A model generated the notes under the pieces. The model was not told where the DNA came from, searched no databases, and was given only the letters and a program-made list of their open reading frames with translations. Shown here in pieces: positions 19,652-30,929 of a stretch of DNA of 64,000 bases (position 1 is its first letter; every line of letters starts with the position of its first letter). Both the position numbers and the translations under genes were made by a program. Source of the DNA: Diaporthe sp. PMI_573 (taxonomy: Eukaryota; Ascomycota; Sordariomycetes; Diaporthales; Diaporthaceae); contig JAJTUP010000002.1 of NCBI GenBank assembly GCA_021399435.1, forward strand, positions 3,534,001 through 3,598,000, given 5' to 3'.

Positions 19652-21042
19652 CTAGGACCGTCCACTGTTGAGATCGTTTGTTACTTGGACAAATGCTTCC
19701 CATTGCCTCCACGCCTCGCCACTCTTGATGGCCCACCGCGCCCTCCTCACCCCTTCCTTCCATCTTCCCCTGCCCGGCCCTGTCTCCTTCAGGACGTTGC
19801 CATCATCCCCACGGCCCATATCGCTCGAGTCTGCGTCGCACACGCCTGAGACCACAAATAGCGCGGCAGTGTTGATGAGCACGAACTCGAGGATGGGGTC
19901 ATCGTCGGCGAGCTCGTCGTTCAGTATCCTCTTGAGGATCTTGGCGTTCTCGGCTGGCTCCTTCCCGGGGGATACCGTGTCGAGCATGTGCCTGGACAGG
20001 CCAAAGTCCTCGGGCGCGAGCCTGAAGTGGTCGATCGCAACCTCGCCTGTGGCACCCTCGGCAAGCCTCCAGCACAGGGTCGGCCCGGCGCAGCTGACCT
20101 CATCCAGCTCCTCGTCCCCGCAGACGACCATGGCCTTCCTCACGCCGTTGAGGCGAAGCGCCTCGGCGAAGACTGGGCCCAGGTCCTTCCTGGCGACGCC
20201 GATGACCCTCGCCTCGAGCATGGGCCTGTTGTAAACATCCATGGGGTTGGCCAGGGGTCCGAGCAGGTTGAAGACTGTGCGCCAGGGCAGCTTCTTCCTC
20301 ACGGGGGAGACAAAGCGCATGCCCGGGTGAAAGGACGGGGCAAAGAGGAAGGCATAGTTCGTCTTGCTGTATATTTGGCCTATCTTGTCTGGCTCGACGG
20401 CGGACATGTCTGGCGGGGTGGGAAAGCACATGTTTGCGATGAGGTCGGCAGAGCCGGACTTGGAGGTGGAGGCGCGGTTGCCATGCTTGGATACGAGGAG
20501 GAGGCTGGAGGCGAGGATGGAGGCGGTAGTGGAGATGTTGAAGGTATTGTGAGAGTCGCCGCCTGTGCCGACTATATCGCACTGCGCACGCGGGGGGATG
20601 GTTGTGGTCAGCCGGGGGGGGGCCGGGTGAGTCAGGGCGGACGGGCGGGCTGACTTACGAATCCGCCGGCGTAGCTGCCCTCCCTCCTACCCCTGGTCTC
20701 GATCACTCGCTGGAGCAGGTGCGAGTCGACCTGCGCGGCGGCCCTGAGCATCTTCTGGGCGCACTGCGACAGGACTTCGGGGTCGCGGTCCAGACCGGTG
20801 AAGTGTAGGCACATGAGCAGGGCGCCGGTCTGGACATCGTCGATGCGGTCGGTGAAGAAGTGCTCGATGGCTTCGGAGATCTCGTTGGCGGTGACGTCCG
20901 GGGTGCGTGGCCACAGGCGCGCAAGCAAGGGCTTGATGTCGACAACAGGAGGGGGCTGAGAAGCGCCGGCGGTGGCCTCGATGAGGTCCGGCTGCGACTC
21001 GGACTGCAGGCTCCGGCCCGGGTCGGGGGTGGGCGCAGCCAT
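19652..21042 (-). CDS. trpD: Anthranilate phosphoribosyltransferase
   Basis: Second step of tryptophan biosynthesis: transfers phosphoribose from PRPP to anthranilate (yeast TRP4). Exons 21042-20659 and 20581-19652 join in phase (128 plus 310 codons) to 437 aa. The N-terminal helical domain has DIKPLLARLW, LTANEISEAIEHFF-like sequence and VQTGALLMCLHFTGLD. After the 77-bp intron the PRPP loop reads CDIVGTGGDSHNTFNIST and the glycine-rich loop KHGNRASTSKSGSADL; later FLFAPSFHPGMRFVSPVRKKL and FNLLGPLANP complete the family pattern. Extra residues (roughly 15-40 at the N-terminus and about 90 at the C-terminus) exceed the bacterial 340-aa form but are usual in filamentous fungi. Divergent from the mitochondrial ribosomal protein gene. 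Confidence 0.94.
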
Positions 21043-21667
21043 TTTCAGGGCGGAGGGGCTGGCCTGGCCTTGCCCTGACTTGCCTTGCCTTGTGTTGCTC
21101 TGCCTTGTCTGGTCCGGTATGGAGTGGCGAGTTAAAGGCTAACGTGAATGGGTGGTCGCTGGTCAGGTAGGCGAGTGACCCAATGGTTGGAACCGGGCAA
21201 ATCAGCCCGCCCACCGCTGCAGCCCCGCGCCGCTTGCAGCTTTGTCCCGCAGATGGCTTATCTTATCATCGGCCTGGCCTGCCGCCTTGGCACGGGGTAA
21301 AGGGTACGTGGATACCCAGCTGTTGGATCGCCGTGGCCCACCCAGATTCAGCCCATGATCATGTACACAATACATCCATCGAGGTAGTCTCCACCAGCAG
21401 GCGGACGGGCCAGAATTTTCGAAGGCGCGACCCTGGAGCTGCTGCAGAGGGCCGGCTCAATGCGAGTGCAATGCTGCAATCCCAGCGTCCTTTTTCACTC
21501 TCAATTGACATTCCCAAGACAGCAGCCACGGCAAGCCCGGCTCTCCTCTCGACTGCGCTCCACCCCTGGCCAATACTCGTCCAACCTGTCCTCTTCCCCT
21601 TTCTGTTTTGCTCCCTCCGGCCGGTCGGTTCTTTCGGGCGCACGCGTCTCGGTCGACAGCCTCCAGC
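21043..21667. promoter_or_regulatory. Divergent promoter, trpD and mitochondrial uL10
   Basis: 625 bp between divergent genes. Just upstream of trpD there is a run of CCTTG/CTTGCC units (about 21063-21112). No gene recognised. Confidence 0.45.
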
Positions 21668-22696
21668 ATGCCGCCCAGGGTGCAATGTCAAGCCTCGAGG
21701 AGGCTTGCGGCCTCTGCGTGGAGATGTAACATGCATACACCACGCCGTTGCGGCGCGCCGGTGTGGGCGCCGTCCTCAGTCCTTGCAACAGGCCCGAGGC
21801 AGTATGCCACAGCCGCCTCGATAGCATCGATGCTGAGGCTCCCCGATGACTACGTCCCCCCCACCAAGCCACCCAGCGCGAGGCGCTCCGAGGAGCGCAA
21901 GGCCCAGCTTCTGCGCACCTACACATCCCTCCTCCGGTCCACGCCTCTGATGCTCATGTTCCAGCACAACAACCTCACAGCCGCCGAGTGGGCGGCGATA
22001 CGGCGCGAGCTGAGGGCCGCCCTGGCCGCCGCCGTGCCGCCTGCCCCGGCAGCCCCGGACGGCCAGGCGCCCGTCGACATCACTCCCAATATCCTACTGC
22101 AGGTCGTACGCACGCGCACCTTTGACCAGGCCCTGAAGGTCGTCGAGTTCTTCGACCCGGCCGCTGTCGGGAGGTCCGGTACAACTGGCGCCGAGGACAC
22201 CTACACCCACGACCTGTCAATGGCGGCATATAATGCAGTCAAGGCGATCGAGGGTGCCGTGCCCGAGGACTCCACCTACGCCCAGCTGGCACCGCTGATG
22301 ATCGGCCAGATGGCACTCCTCACATTCCCGGCCGTGTCGCCACAACATCTAGCCGCGGCGCTGTCCATACTGTCGCCTAGCCCACCCGCATTCCCGGCGC
22401 CCACGAGAAAGAAGAACCCAGGATACCACGACCTCACGACCCAGAGCGGCTTGCAAAAGCTCCTGCTGATCGGTGGTAGGGTCGAGGGCAAGGTCTTTGG
22501 CTCTGATGGCGTGAGATGGGTGGGCGGCATCGAGGGTGGCCTTGACGGCTTGCGGGCACAGCTCGTGGCCATGTTGCAGAGCGCGGGCCTGGGGCTTACA
22601 ACCGCTCTGGAAGGCGCATCCAAGAGCTTGTGGATGACAATGGAGTCCCGGAGGACAATGCTGGAGGAGGGCGCGAACGGTGACAAGAGTGAATAG
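21668..22696 (+). CDS. mrpl11: Mitochondrial large-subunit ribosomal protein uL10m (MRPL11 type)
   Basis: Component of the stalk base of the mitochondrial large ribosomal subunit. Single exon, 342 aa from the ATG giving [14 protein letters not shown]; the open frame extends upstream but without an ATG. The first 45 residues are Arg/Ala/Ser-rich with few acids, as in a matrix-targeting presequence. The conserved core has [20 protein letters not shown] and [18 protein letters not shown], then [20 protein letters not shown] and a stretch near residues 260-290 with [20 protein letters not shown] that is typical of fungal MRPL11. Family call rests on this pattern from memory. Confidence 0.82.
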   Translation: MPPRVQCQASRRLAASAWRCNMHTPRRCGAPVWAPSSVLATGPRQYATAASIASMLRLPDDYVPPTKPPSARRSEERKAQLLRTYTSLLRSTPLMLMFQHNNLTAAEWAAIRRELRAALAAAVPPAPAAPDGQAPVDITPNILLQVVRTRTFDQALKVVEFFDPAAVGRSGTTGAEDTYTHDLSMAAYNAVKAIEGAVPEDSTYAQLAPLMIGQMALLTFPAVSPQHLAAALSILSPSPPAFPAPTRKKNPGYHDLTTQSGLQKLLLIGGRVEGKVFGSDGVRWVGGIEGGLDGLRAQLVAMLQSAGLGLTTALEGASKSLWMTMESRRTMLEEGANGDKSE

Positions 22697-23510
22697 AAAG
22701 AGCGGGAAACGAGAGATCCGACGTCAATGCTGGCGAGTACAAGCAACTCGGGCGTGGGAGCCTGTGGTGAATGAGGCTGACGGGACAATATACCGCCTAT
22801 TGCATGTAACGCACGCATTTGTGCCTTGGTTCGAAAGAACCCCTTAACGATGAGCCGTTCTCGTGATCGAAAGGCCCTCGGGAGCAAGATTTAGGGTTGC
22901 AAACTACTCGTCGGCATTCAGCATTGCATTCCGGCGGATGAGTGAGGGGAAAGGGATATATCTATGGGAAGGTCTTTGCTTCCAAGGGAGCCAGCCAGGA
23001 AAACCAGAGCCTTGCTAGGCAATCCACAGCAGAGAAGAGCACTATGTAGAAGCGCATGTACAACTATTCGTCCTGCAGCACCCTATACATCGCCCGGCGA
23101 TGGCTGGATGCTCCGTCGCCTATCCCAGGAGAGGTCGTCTGGTGGACTGCGGTGTGGGCAACCCACGCGCACTGGATTCACTGCAGCGTACGGAGTGAGT
23201 ACCTGGGTAGGCGCTAAGCTTCGAGACCCCTGCAACCTGCCCCAGGGGAGCCGACGGCGCGCGGCAGGCGGAGTTCCTATCGAGCCGCTTTATACCTAAG
23301 TTCCTAGGTATGTTATCATCGGTATTAGTCTCCTGCTTCTCCAACCTTGGACACCCGAAGCTTCCCACCTTGACCTGACGCGACAGCAGCACGTCGGCCA
23401 CCGTCACCCTCGGCTGCCTGAGGTCTTTACAAATCCCACAGGCCATGTTGGCTTCTGCTCCGTAAACGCGACGCCTCCGCGGACTGCTGTCCACAACCAG
23501 ACGCGTCCAA
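22697..23510. other. Intergenic region
   Basis: No gene recognised. It holds a CCTAAGTTCCTAGG palindromic patch near 23295 and the promoter of the next gene. Confidence 0.5.
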
Positions 23511-24240
23511 ATGAACTTCGCGCCGTACCAGGCCTCTGCTCCAGAGGAGTCCCGCTCGCCAGACACGGCGTCTCCCCGTGCCTCCTTGGACCGCCGCCCC
23601 TTCTCGCCGTCCACGTACCAGAAGCGCTCGAATCAGGCCAGCCCGCCGCCGCTGCAGCATCCTCAGCCGCAGCGCAATTGGCAGGCCAGCGGATACCGCA
23701 TCGCCAGCCCAAACTTCCAGGCGAGTCCAGCTCCTGCCGGCGCTGCACGATCGGCGGATGGGTACTTTGGCAACATGGGTAGTGGCCTGGCCGCGGACAG
23801 GGAGGGCATCAACGAGTTCGACACAAGCCTGGGCATCAGGCTGGACTACGAGGCATGCCTGGCTTACCTGGCGCTGCCGCCGCTGGGGGCCATTGTGCTG
23901 TTGATCCTCGAGAGGAAGAGCGATTACGTCAGGTAGGTCCGAGACGGCTTCGACGCCTTCCATGTGCCAGCCCGGATGGTTCTATCGTGGGCGTTCCGCC
24001 CGACCGCAGCTGACGCCGAGCAGATTCCACGCCTGGCAGTCGGCGCTCCTATTTACCGCCCTCTTCATCGTCCACCTTGTCTTTTCATGGTCGGTGTTTC
24101 TCGGATGGCTCCTATTCCTCTGCGACCTCGGTCTGATCGCCTTCTTGACCCTGAAGGCATACCGTGATGCGGACATGCTCGACAGATTCGAGGTCCCCTT
24201 CTTTGGCCAGATCGCGAGCAGGTTCGTGGACGAGGAGTAA
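23511..24240 (+). CDS. Small Tic20-like/DUF4870 (UPF0132) membrane protein
   Basis: Predicted multi-pass membrane protein of unknown function. Exons 23511-23932 and 24024-24240 join in phase (AG|A restores an Arg codon) to 212 aa. Residues 1-100 are Ser/Pro/Gln-rich and probably disordered and cytosolic. Three hydrophobic segments follow: LAYLALPPLGAIVLLIL, ALLFTALFIVHLVFSWSVFL and LLFLCDLGLIAFLTL. The join produces ERKSDYVRFHAWQS, the hallmark link of this family between the first helix and the FHAxQS motif. The protein ends in a charged tail. Function is not known for fungal members. Confidence 0.8.
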
Positions 24241-24829
24241 TTTCCACGGGAGGGGAAAGCAGCCCCTGCGAGTCAGTGATGGGGGGGGGAAGGTGACAGC
24301 CCTGTCTCCGGCTTGGCCTGTTTGTTGCTCGCTCAAGGCCTGTAGGCAGTTCGATCAGCTAGCAGGCGCCATGATTTGTATGATACCATAATTACGATCC
24401 TTTGAATGCGCGCAATGCCCCGGGCACCCGATGTCTCGTGCTCAGCGTGAGATGGAATTCACATGTATTACTTGTCTACCTACTTGCCCAGGCAGTATTC
24501 ATAGATGGGAATGCAATAGCCGCGTGACCGAGCGACAGAACCTCACTCGAGGAGCCATGTACCCCTTGGTAGCCTGTTCGGGCGGATAAGCAGGCTTATC
24601 GGCTGCCACAAGCTCGGCTGACTAAGTCCGGTGACGCGCCTCTGTTTGCCTGCCTTGTGCTAAGCCGCCGACCTCCAGCTTCGAAGCTGTCCAACACCGA
24701 CCTCTCAGACGACCCTGCCCCATCTCAAGCTGCCCATACGCCATCTCACCAACCCGATATTTCTGTTGACAGAGTGTTGACCACCTCAAGGCGAATCTCC
24801 CAACACGACCTTCATCCCTCGTTGCCACC
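24241..24829. other. Intergenic region upstream of rpt5
   Basis: Promoter region of the proteasome gene. Contains a GTCTACCTACTTGCCCAGGC patch near 24474 and no gene. Confidence 0.5.
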
Positions 24830-26362
24830 ATGGCGTCTCTTGAGGAACTGGACGATCTCGAGCGCCGCGACCGTGATGACAAGGACAAGAAGGATGGCAA
24901 GGACGACAATGGTGACGGGAACAAGAAGCCTTCTGGCGACGGCGACGCTGAGATGAAGGACGCCGAGGAGGAAAACGTCATCGACGACGAGATCCTGTCG
25001 CTCAACACCCAGGACATCCTGAACCGCAGGCGACTCCTTGAAAACGATGCCAGAATCATGAAGTCCGAGTTCCAGCGATTACAACACGAGAAGGCAACCA
25101 TGAACGAGAAGATCAAGGAGAACCGGGAAAAGATCCAGAACAACCGACAGCTCCCCTACCTGGTCGGCAACGTGGTCGAGCTGCTTGATCTCGATCCTAC
25201 GGCGGAGTCATCGGAGGAGGGTGCCAACATCGACCTCGATGCCACGAGGGTGGGGAAATCGGCTGTCATCAAGACCTCGACGAGACAAACCATCTTTCTG
25301 CCACTGATCGGGTTGGTAGACCCTGAGGATCTAAAGCCCGGCGACCTCATCGGCGTCAACAAGGACTCCTACCTCATCCTCGACACCCTGCCTGCCGAAT
25401 ACGATTCCCGAGTCAAGGCCATGGAAGTCGATGAGAAGCCAACCGAAAAGTACAGCGATGTCGGCGGGTTAGACAAGCAGATAGAGGAGCTCGTGGAGGC
25501 CATCGTGTGGCCCATGAAGGAGGCGGAGCGATTCAAGAAGATTGGCATCAAGGCACCGAAAGGTGAGTGGACGGCTGGTGCCCCTGCCGCGAGTCCCCAC
25601 CATTACGCACTACTAACGAGACGGCAATGCAGGCGCGCTTATGTACGGACCTCCTGGAACCGGAAAGACGTTGCTGGCCAGAGCCTGTGCCGCCCAGACA
25701 GACGCGACATTCCTCAAGCTTGCAGGCCCGCAGCTGGTACAGATGTTTATTGGCGACGGTGCCAAGCTTGTCCGAGACTGCTTCGCCCTGGCCAAGGAGA
25801 AGGCCCCGTCCATCATCTTCATCGACGAGCTTGACGCCGTCGGCACGAAACGGTTCGACTCGGAGAAGTCGGGCGACCGAGAAGTGCAGCGGACCATGCT
25901 TGAGCTCCTCAACCAGCTTGATGGCTTCGCCTCGGATGACCGCATCAAGGTCTTGGCGGCGACGAACCGTGTGGACGTGCTCGACCCGGCGCTGCTGCGT
26001 TCTGGCCGCCTGGACCGCAAGATCGAGTTCCCGCTGCCGAACGAGGAAGCTCGTGCCCAGATCCTCAAGATCCACAGCCGGAAGATGACGGTCGACAGCG
26101 CCGTCAACTGGGGCGAGCTGGCGCGCAGCACGGACGAGTTCGGCGGTGCCATGCTGAAGGCTGTGTGCGTGGAGGCTGGCATGATTGCGCTCAGGATGGG
26201 CAAGAACAAGATCAGCCACGAGCACTACGTTGACGCCATCGCTGAGGTCCAATCCAAGAAGAAGGAGGTGAGCCTCGGCCCCAACCAGGAACCCCAGGAG
26301 CCCCCCTGCTGTGGGCAGCACCCCGCTAACAAACAGCGCAGACGGTCAACTTCTACGCCTAG
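24830..26362 (+). CDS. rpt5: 26S proteasome regulatory ATPase subunit Rpt5 (6A)
   Basis: One of six AAA ATPases of the 19S base that unfold substrates and open the 20S gate. Exons 24830-25562, 25633-26267 and 26342-26362 join in phase to 462 aa. The N-terminus is acidic and charged, followed by a coiled coil (residues 60-105) and the OB domain ([14 protein letters not shown]). The AAA core has Walker A GPPGTGKT (250-257), Walker B IIFIDELD (305-312), the arginine fingers in [14 protein letters not shown] and sensor motif [15 protein letters not shown]. The last exon encodes only TVNFYA, ending in the HbYX-type tail (Hb-Tyr-X) that docks into the 20S alpha ring. The translation context GCCACCATGG at the start is strong. 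Confidence 0.96.
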
Positions 26363-27539
26363 TCCGGGGAGTGGCGTGGGGAGGTGCCGCGGATTGCGAA
26401 GGGCGGGGATGACGAGGGATGCTCGGAGGCCGACGATAGATTATGCACCGGCTAGACGGCGGTTTGGCACCACTTGTATGAGTACAATCGGTACATTGAC
26501 CACTTGGGCTTGGCTGCCCAGTGACAAAATCGGTATGGCGGAATATGCCTGCCTGCAAAAGCCCCATCTGTTACCTCTACCTTGTTTGTCGATGCCTGCT
26601 GCAACACATGCGTGGGTTCCTGTCCGTGCTAGGCTTACGATTGACGGGTAAGACAAGCTCGACTGTCACCGGGGGCGGCTCGCCGTTGAAGGTTTCAAGA
26701 ACGGCTACAGGCAAGTTCTCGGATGTGAGCCTAGCTTGGGGAGGCAGGACTGCGAACGTCTTGGGTGCCTGTTCTCGCTGGCCGTCATGGCCGTCATGAC
26801 TACACAAGGGTGACCTCTCTGGAGCGGCCTCCACGACCGACCCCTTCCCCGTTCGCACTTACCTGCCTTCGATAGGCGCCGGGCGCCGCCTGGAGCATGT
26901 CAAGTGGTGCGATGGCAGGATGGGCGATGAACACGGTGCCTCTCAGGGGCTTGAGGAGGCATTGAGATGCTAGCGCCGAAGAGTCCAAGTGGACGGGCGG
27001 GCAGCAGAGACGGTCACACAGTCAAGCCCGAGGGCTGCCTCCCCGAGGAAAGCTTTACTACGGCGTAGGGGCTGCAAGGCGTGCCCGACTGGCTGTGCCG
27101 GGTCGCAACAGAAGACGCATGTGTTGTGGCCGATACTACTCAGTGGCGAAGACGAGCCAGACTAGTAGGTAGGTGTTGATGCGGCATGCGGAGCCCAGGG
27201 GGGGGGGATGTGGTGAGTATACTTGGTATGTCGAGTAGAGGCGGGCGTGACATGGCGCGTGTAGATGGGAAGGGAGTGGCCGCAATAGGCAAGCAGCCCG
27301 GGGATGGCTCGACCAGATTCGGGACAGGTCGAATAGTGTAGGTGTGTGTGGTTGTGTGTGTGTCTGCCAGCAGTTGGGGCTATGATGAAGAAAGGGGCCC
27401 AGGTACGAGACAGGCCAATGTTCGTTTTCGTTCAACTTGGTGGGCACGACGATTGCCGATGTAACGGCCGCTACCGTTGGTGCGTGTCTATTAGTTCCGG
27501 GGGGGTGGTCTCCTCCTCCTCTCGTCGTTGGTCCCCATG

Positions 27540-27540
<1 letters not shown>

Positions 27541-27571
<31 letters not shown>
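27541..27571. repeat. (GAT)n microsatellite
   Basis: About ten GAT units in the gene-poor stretch, read directly. Confidence 0.9.
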
Positions 27572-27572
<1 letters not shown>

Positions 27573-29583
27573 GCAGCCGTGAGACTTTGCCCTCCCGCGG
27601 CCGACCGGGTGGGTGAGCAGTGTGCAGAGTGATGCGACAGCCAGCGGAAGTCGGACAAGAGCAGGAAACAGGAATGTTTGGCTATATCAGAGGCTGGCTG
27701 GTTAGTTAATACCCAGGTACCAAGGTACCAAGGTACCTCCGTACCCCCCTAGGAAGGTGCTGTGTAGTTGTGGTCTGGCCAGAACCCACCTGCACGCCTG
27801 CACGCCTGCACATAAGAGGCGCTACTATAGATAGAAGGGACGAGTGGACGATCAGCAGGGGTCCGGGGTGGTCAGCTAATATAGAGTACCGAACTCTGAC
27901 AGACTGACAGACTGCTGCTTGCTGCTCCCGGGCTGCCGTCATCGAGCGTTGCCCCAGATTGCCACAAGGGGGCAGGGCTGGGGTCTCAGGCCAGGTGCAA
28001 GCTACGATTGGCTGAAGGCGGGTATGCCCACAGGGATCCGGTCGGCGTTGAGATGCAACCCTCTTTTGAAGGGCCACAAACGGGCCAAACGGCCAACCGG
28101 CCAACCGGCCAGACGCCAACCGCCACAATGCAGACTAGACTAGTCTTGTTCCCGTTCACTTCCTGCTCACCTTGCGTGTTTTCCTTGCCTCACGGTGATA
28201 AGTCTTGGTGAACAAATCTCCCTCCCTCCTCCCCGGGACGGACAGCACCAGCTGGGGCTGGGGGCTGGAGCTGATGCCCTTGTCTGCTTGTCCAGTCGCA
28301 GCACCAGTAGTCTGCTGTCATGGGCCCGGAGACTTTCTCGGGTCCCTGTCAGGTACAGCACATGGTTGGCTGCCGCTTGCATTGGCGTGGCTTGTGGGCG
28401 GGTACTCCTATCCACCACTGACGTCTGCTGGCTGTGCCCACGATATCGAGCCCGAAAGAGAAGAAAATTACCACCTACACATGTCGAGAAGCCCCTCCTT
28501 GGCCTCCTGCTTGGGCACACATGCTACTTCACCACTGCTGGGACTGTAGCGGCGCATTCAAGCAGGGTATTCACCTTCACCCTCATCCCAGAACCATCAA
28601 GCTGCTGTATTTCGCCCTCAAACCTTCTATCATGATCATCATTACCTGGCAATGCTGCCTGGCACCCCTCCTTATCAATACTGTCCCCCACCCTTTTTTT
28701 TCCTTCTTCTTTTCTTTTCCCTCATCTCCCTCTTGCCTCTCGCTGGGGTTTTGGGGCGCTACTGTGTGCTGTGCGTGCGAGCTAGACGTCGGCCTTGCTC
28801 CGTAATGACTTCCTGTGGCGGTGGACTGTGTCATCCTTGTGCACACAACCACCATTGGTGCTTGGATCCAACTTGCAAGTGTTAGACTGCAGTGCTTGCC
28901 CTCTCTTTCTGTGGGTGCCGATCCCTCGTGGCGCATCAACGACTTATACCACCCCCTGACATTATTTATCCTCTGCCCCTTTCCTCCGCCCGACACCCGT
29001 CTCGAACCCAGACCTACGTAGTATGGCTTGGCGTCCATCGCCGTCATTGTGCCCCATTTGTCGTCTCAACGACCACGCCCGGGCGGCCTGCCTTGCCTGC
29101 AACCTCTCGGGCCTTGCGCTCCCCATTACGTCTCGGCTTCCCCTGTCTCCTCTTGCTATTTCCCATGTCCCAATCCAGTTTCTTCTGGGCATCGCTGGGG
29201 TGCCCCAGAAGCCCCGGGCTCCCAGCAGAGCGTCTCATGCCTGTCGCGGCAAGGCCTGCCGTTGCTTGCCACAGCATCCTTACCGGGTGTCCCGTGTTGG
29301 ATATGATCGTCTTCAGATCAGACGAACCTGGCCTGGCCGAGTAGCTACTCCCTCCCCACTGCATCGCCGGCGTGCCTATTTGTGCCTTGAAATGGCCCCT
29401 TGCTGTGTCGGCCCTCCCACAGAAAGGTAGTCAACACTTAGCGTCCTCTTCACATGGGACATGACGGTCTTGACTCCCTCTGATGTCAGAGATGCTGCTC
29501 GCCCCTGAGAGGACGACGCGTCGATGCGGCTGGTTCTTCGACTCTGCGCGCAACAGGAGCCGGAGGGAGCCCAAGTCGTCGAA

Positions 29584-29590
29584 TATAAAA
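29584..29590 (+). promoter_or_regulatory. TATA box of hydrophobin gene
   Basis: TATAAAA about 160 bp upstream of the hydrophobin ATG, a plausible distance with a pyrimidine-rich leader (CATCATCTTGC, CTCACCTTC) between. Hydrophobin genes are strongly expressed and usually have TATA boxes. Confidence 0.6.
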
Positions 29591-29749
29591 GCCGCCGTAA
29601 CCTCGTGCCATCGGAAACAAACCCTCTCGACCATCCCAACGCTCCATCAGATCCACTTCGCCTCACACTTCATCATCTTGCTACTGCCCCTACCAAACTG
29701 CCAGACTCCCCTCACCTTCTTCATCACATCGATATCAAACAAGTTCATT

Positions 29750-30124
29750 ATGCAGTACTTCACCGTCGTTGCAACCCTCTTCGCCAGCGTCGCCCTGTCC
29801 TCGCCTGTCGAGGTTCAGGAGCGTCAGCTTTACATCCCGTGCTCCGGCCTCTACGGCACGGCCCAGTGCTGCGCTACCGATGTCCTCGGGGTTGCCGACC
29901 TGAATTGCGCAGACCCGCCCGCCGTCCCGGCCAACGCCTCCGAGTTCCAGGCCGAGTGTTCCGCCATTGGCCAGCAGGCTCGCTGCTGTGTCCTCCCCAT
30001 CGTAAGTGTTCTTCTGCCTCGGGGGCATACGAGTAGACTGCGGTGTCGGAATGCACGCGCTAACAATACGTCGTAGCTTGAGCAAGGCGTCCTCTGCAAC
30101 ACCCCCGCTGGTGTTGTTGACTAA
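29750..30124 (+). CDS. Class II hydrophobin
   Basis: Small secreted amphipathic protein that coats aerial hyphae and spores and assembles at air-water interfaces. Exons 29750-30001 and 30077-30124 join in phase to 99 aa. The signal peptide is MQYFTVVATLFASVALSSP. All eight cysteines of the class II pattern are present: PC, QCC, LNC, AEC, RCC and VLC, with the typical CSGLYGTAQCCATDVLGVADLNC core and CCVLP before the last loop. The spacing between Cys3 and Cys4 (11 residues) and between Cys4 and Cys5 is class II like. The intron sits between Cys7 and Cys8, as is common in the family. The tail is short (NTPAGVVD). Confidence 0.95.
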
Positions 30125-30929
30125 GCTGGTGGCCTCGCAACCTTTGTATTATTATTCAATTTGGGCTCGACGCAGGCCTGACCGCCACAGGGGTCATGGA
30201 GGAGGGTGTGGGCGCAGGTACACCGTTAAAAGGTTTTCGTGGGATCTCAATTAGTACGGGCTAAGAGGCTTGGGTTGTTAACAAGGCTTTGATGTCTTTC
30301 GTACGATACTGATATACTTTGCCACAAATATAAATGTATTGTGTGCTAGAGCATATTTGTGTGTGTGGTGTGAAGAACTACTATGCAAGTTGTTGAACTA
30401 CCTAGGTACCTTAACCATACCCAGACTAGTAAACACATGACTAACTAATTACGTATGTACACCTGCGGGTTGGGTCATGCGGGCGATTTGTTACCAGTCG
30501 AGTCCTGCCAGCCCAAAAATAATATATTTACGGCCTTTTGTTACTGCAACCAATTGCCGTCCCCTTTTTCAGGGGCTATGTGCATAAACTCAAAGTCAGG
30601 GTGATTACTATTGATTTTCCCTAAATCTCTCTTACGATTGACTCGAGCCCAACATTCTTCTTGAGAGGATGTTTCAATGGGGCTTTCTTGAGCCACAAGC
30701 CCACAGAGTAGGCCGATTTACCAGATAAGCACCTGCACATGGACTAGAAATGTAGCCAGATGGGGTTATGTGCAGGGAGATGGTGTTTCTGAGATGCTTA
30801 ACCCTTGTATAGTGTCGCTTGTACATGGTCACTGGGGCAATACAGCAGGAAGGTTAGGAAGTCAGATGCTTCATCAATGCAAATTTATTTACAAGTAATA
30901 TGGGAGTGTTGCATGGCCGCAGTATGGTC
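30125..30929. other. Intergenic, visibly AT-richer
   Basis: Between convergent hydrophobin and HExxH genes. From about 30250 the sequence is clearly richer in A and T than its surroundings. It contains one CTACCTAGGTACC palindrome near 30400. No gene recognised. Confidence 0.5.

Larger units (their letters stand above)
26363..29749. other. 3.4-kb gene-poor stretch
   Basis: No protein or RNA gene could be supported despite several open frames, which lack conserved motifs and sensible composition. It holds a GAT repeat at 27541-27571, GT-rich sequence near 27345-27365, CAAGGTACC palindromic units near 27716-27745, triple CACGCCTG units near 27793-27812 and CCAACCGG units near 28090-28112. The hydrophobin promoter lies at the right end. 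Confidence 0.5.

Noticed and set aside
28990..29030. Reverse-strand GGGTTCGAGAC resembling a tRNA B box
   Set aside because: Flanking bases do not pair as a T-stem and no cloverleaf can be drawn.
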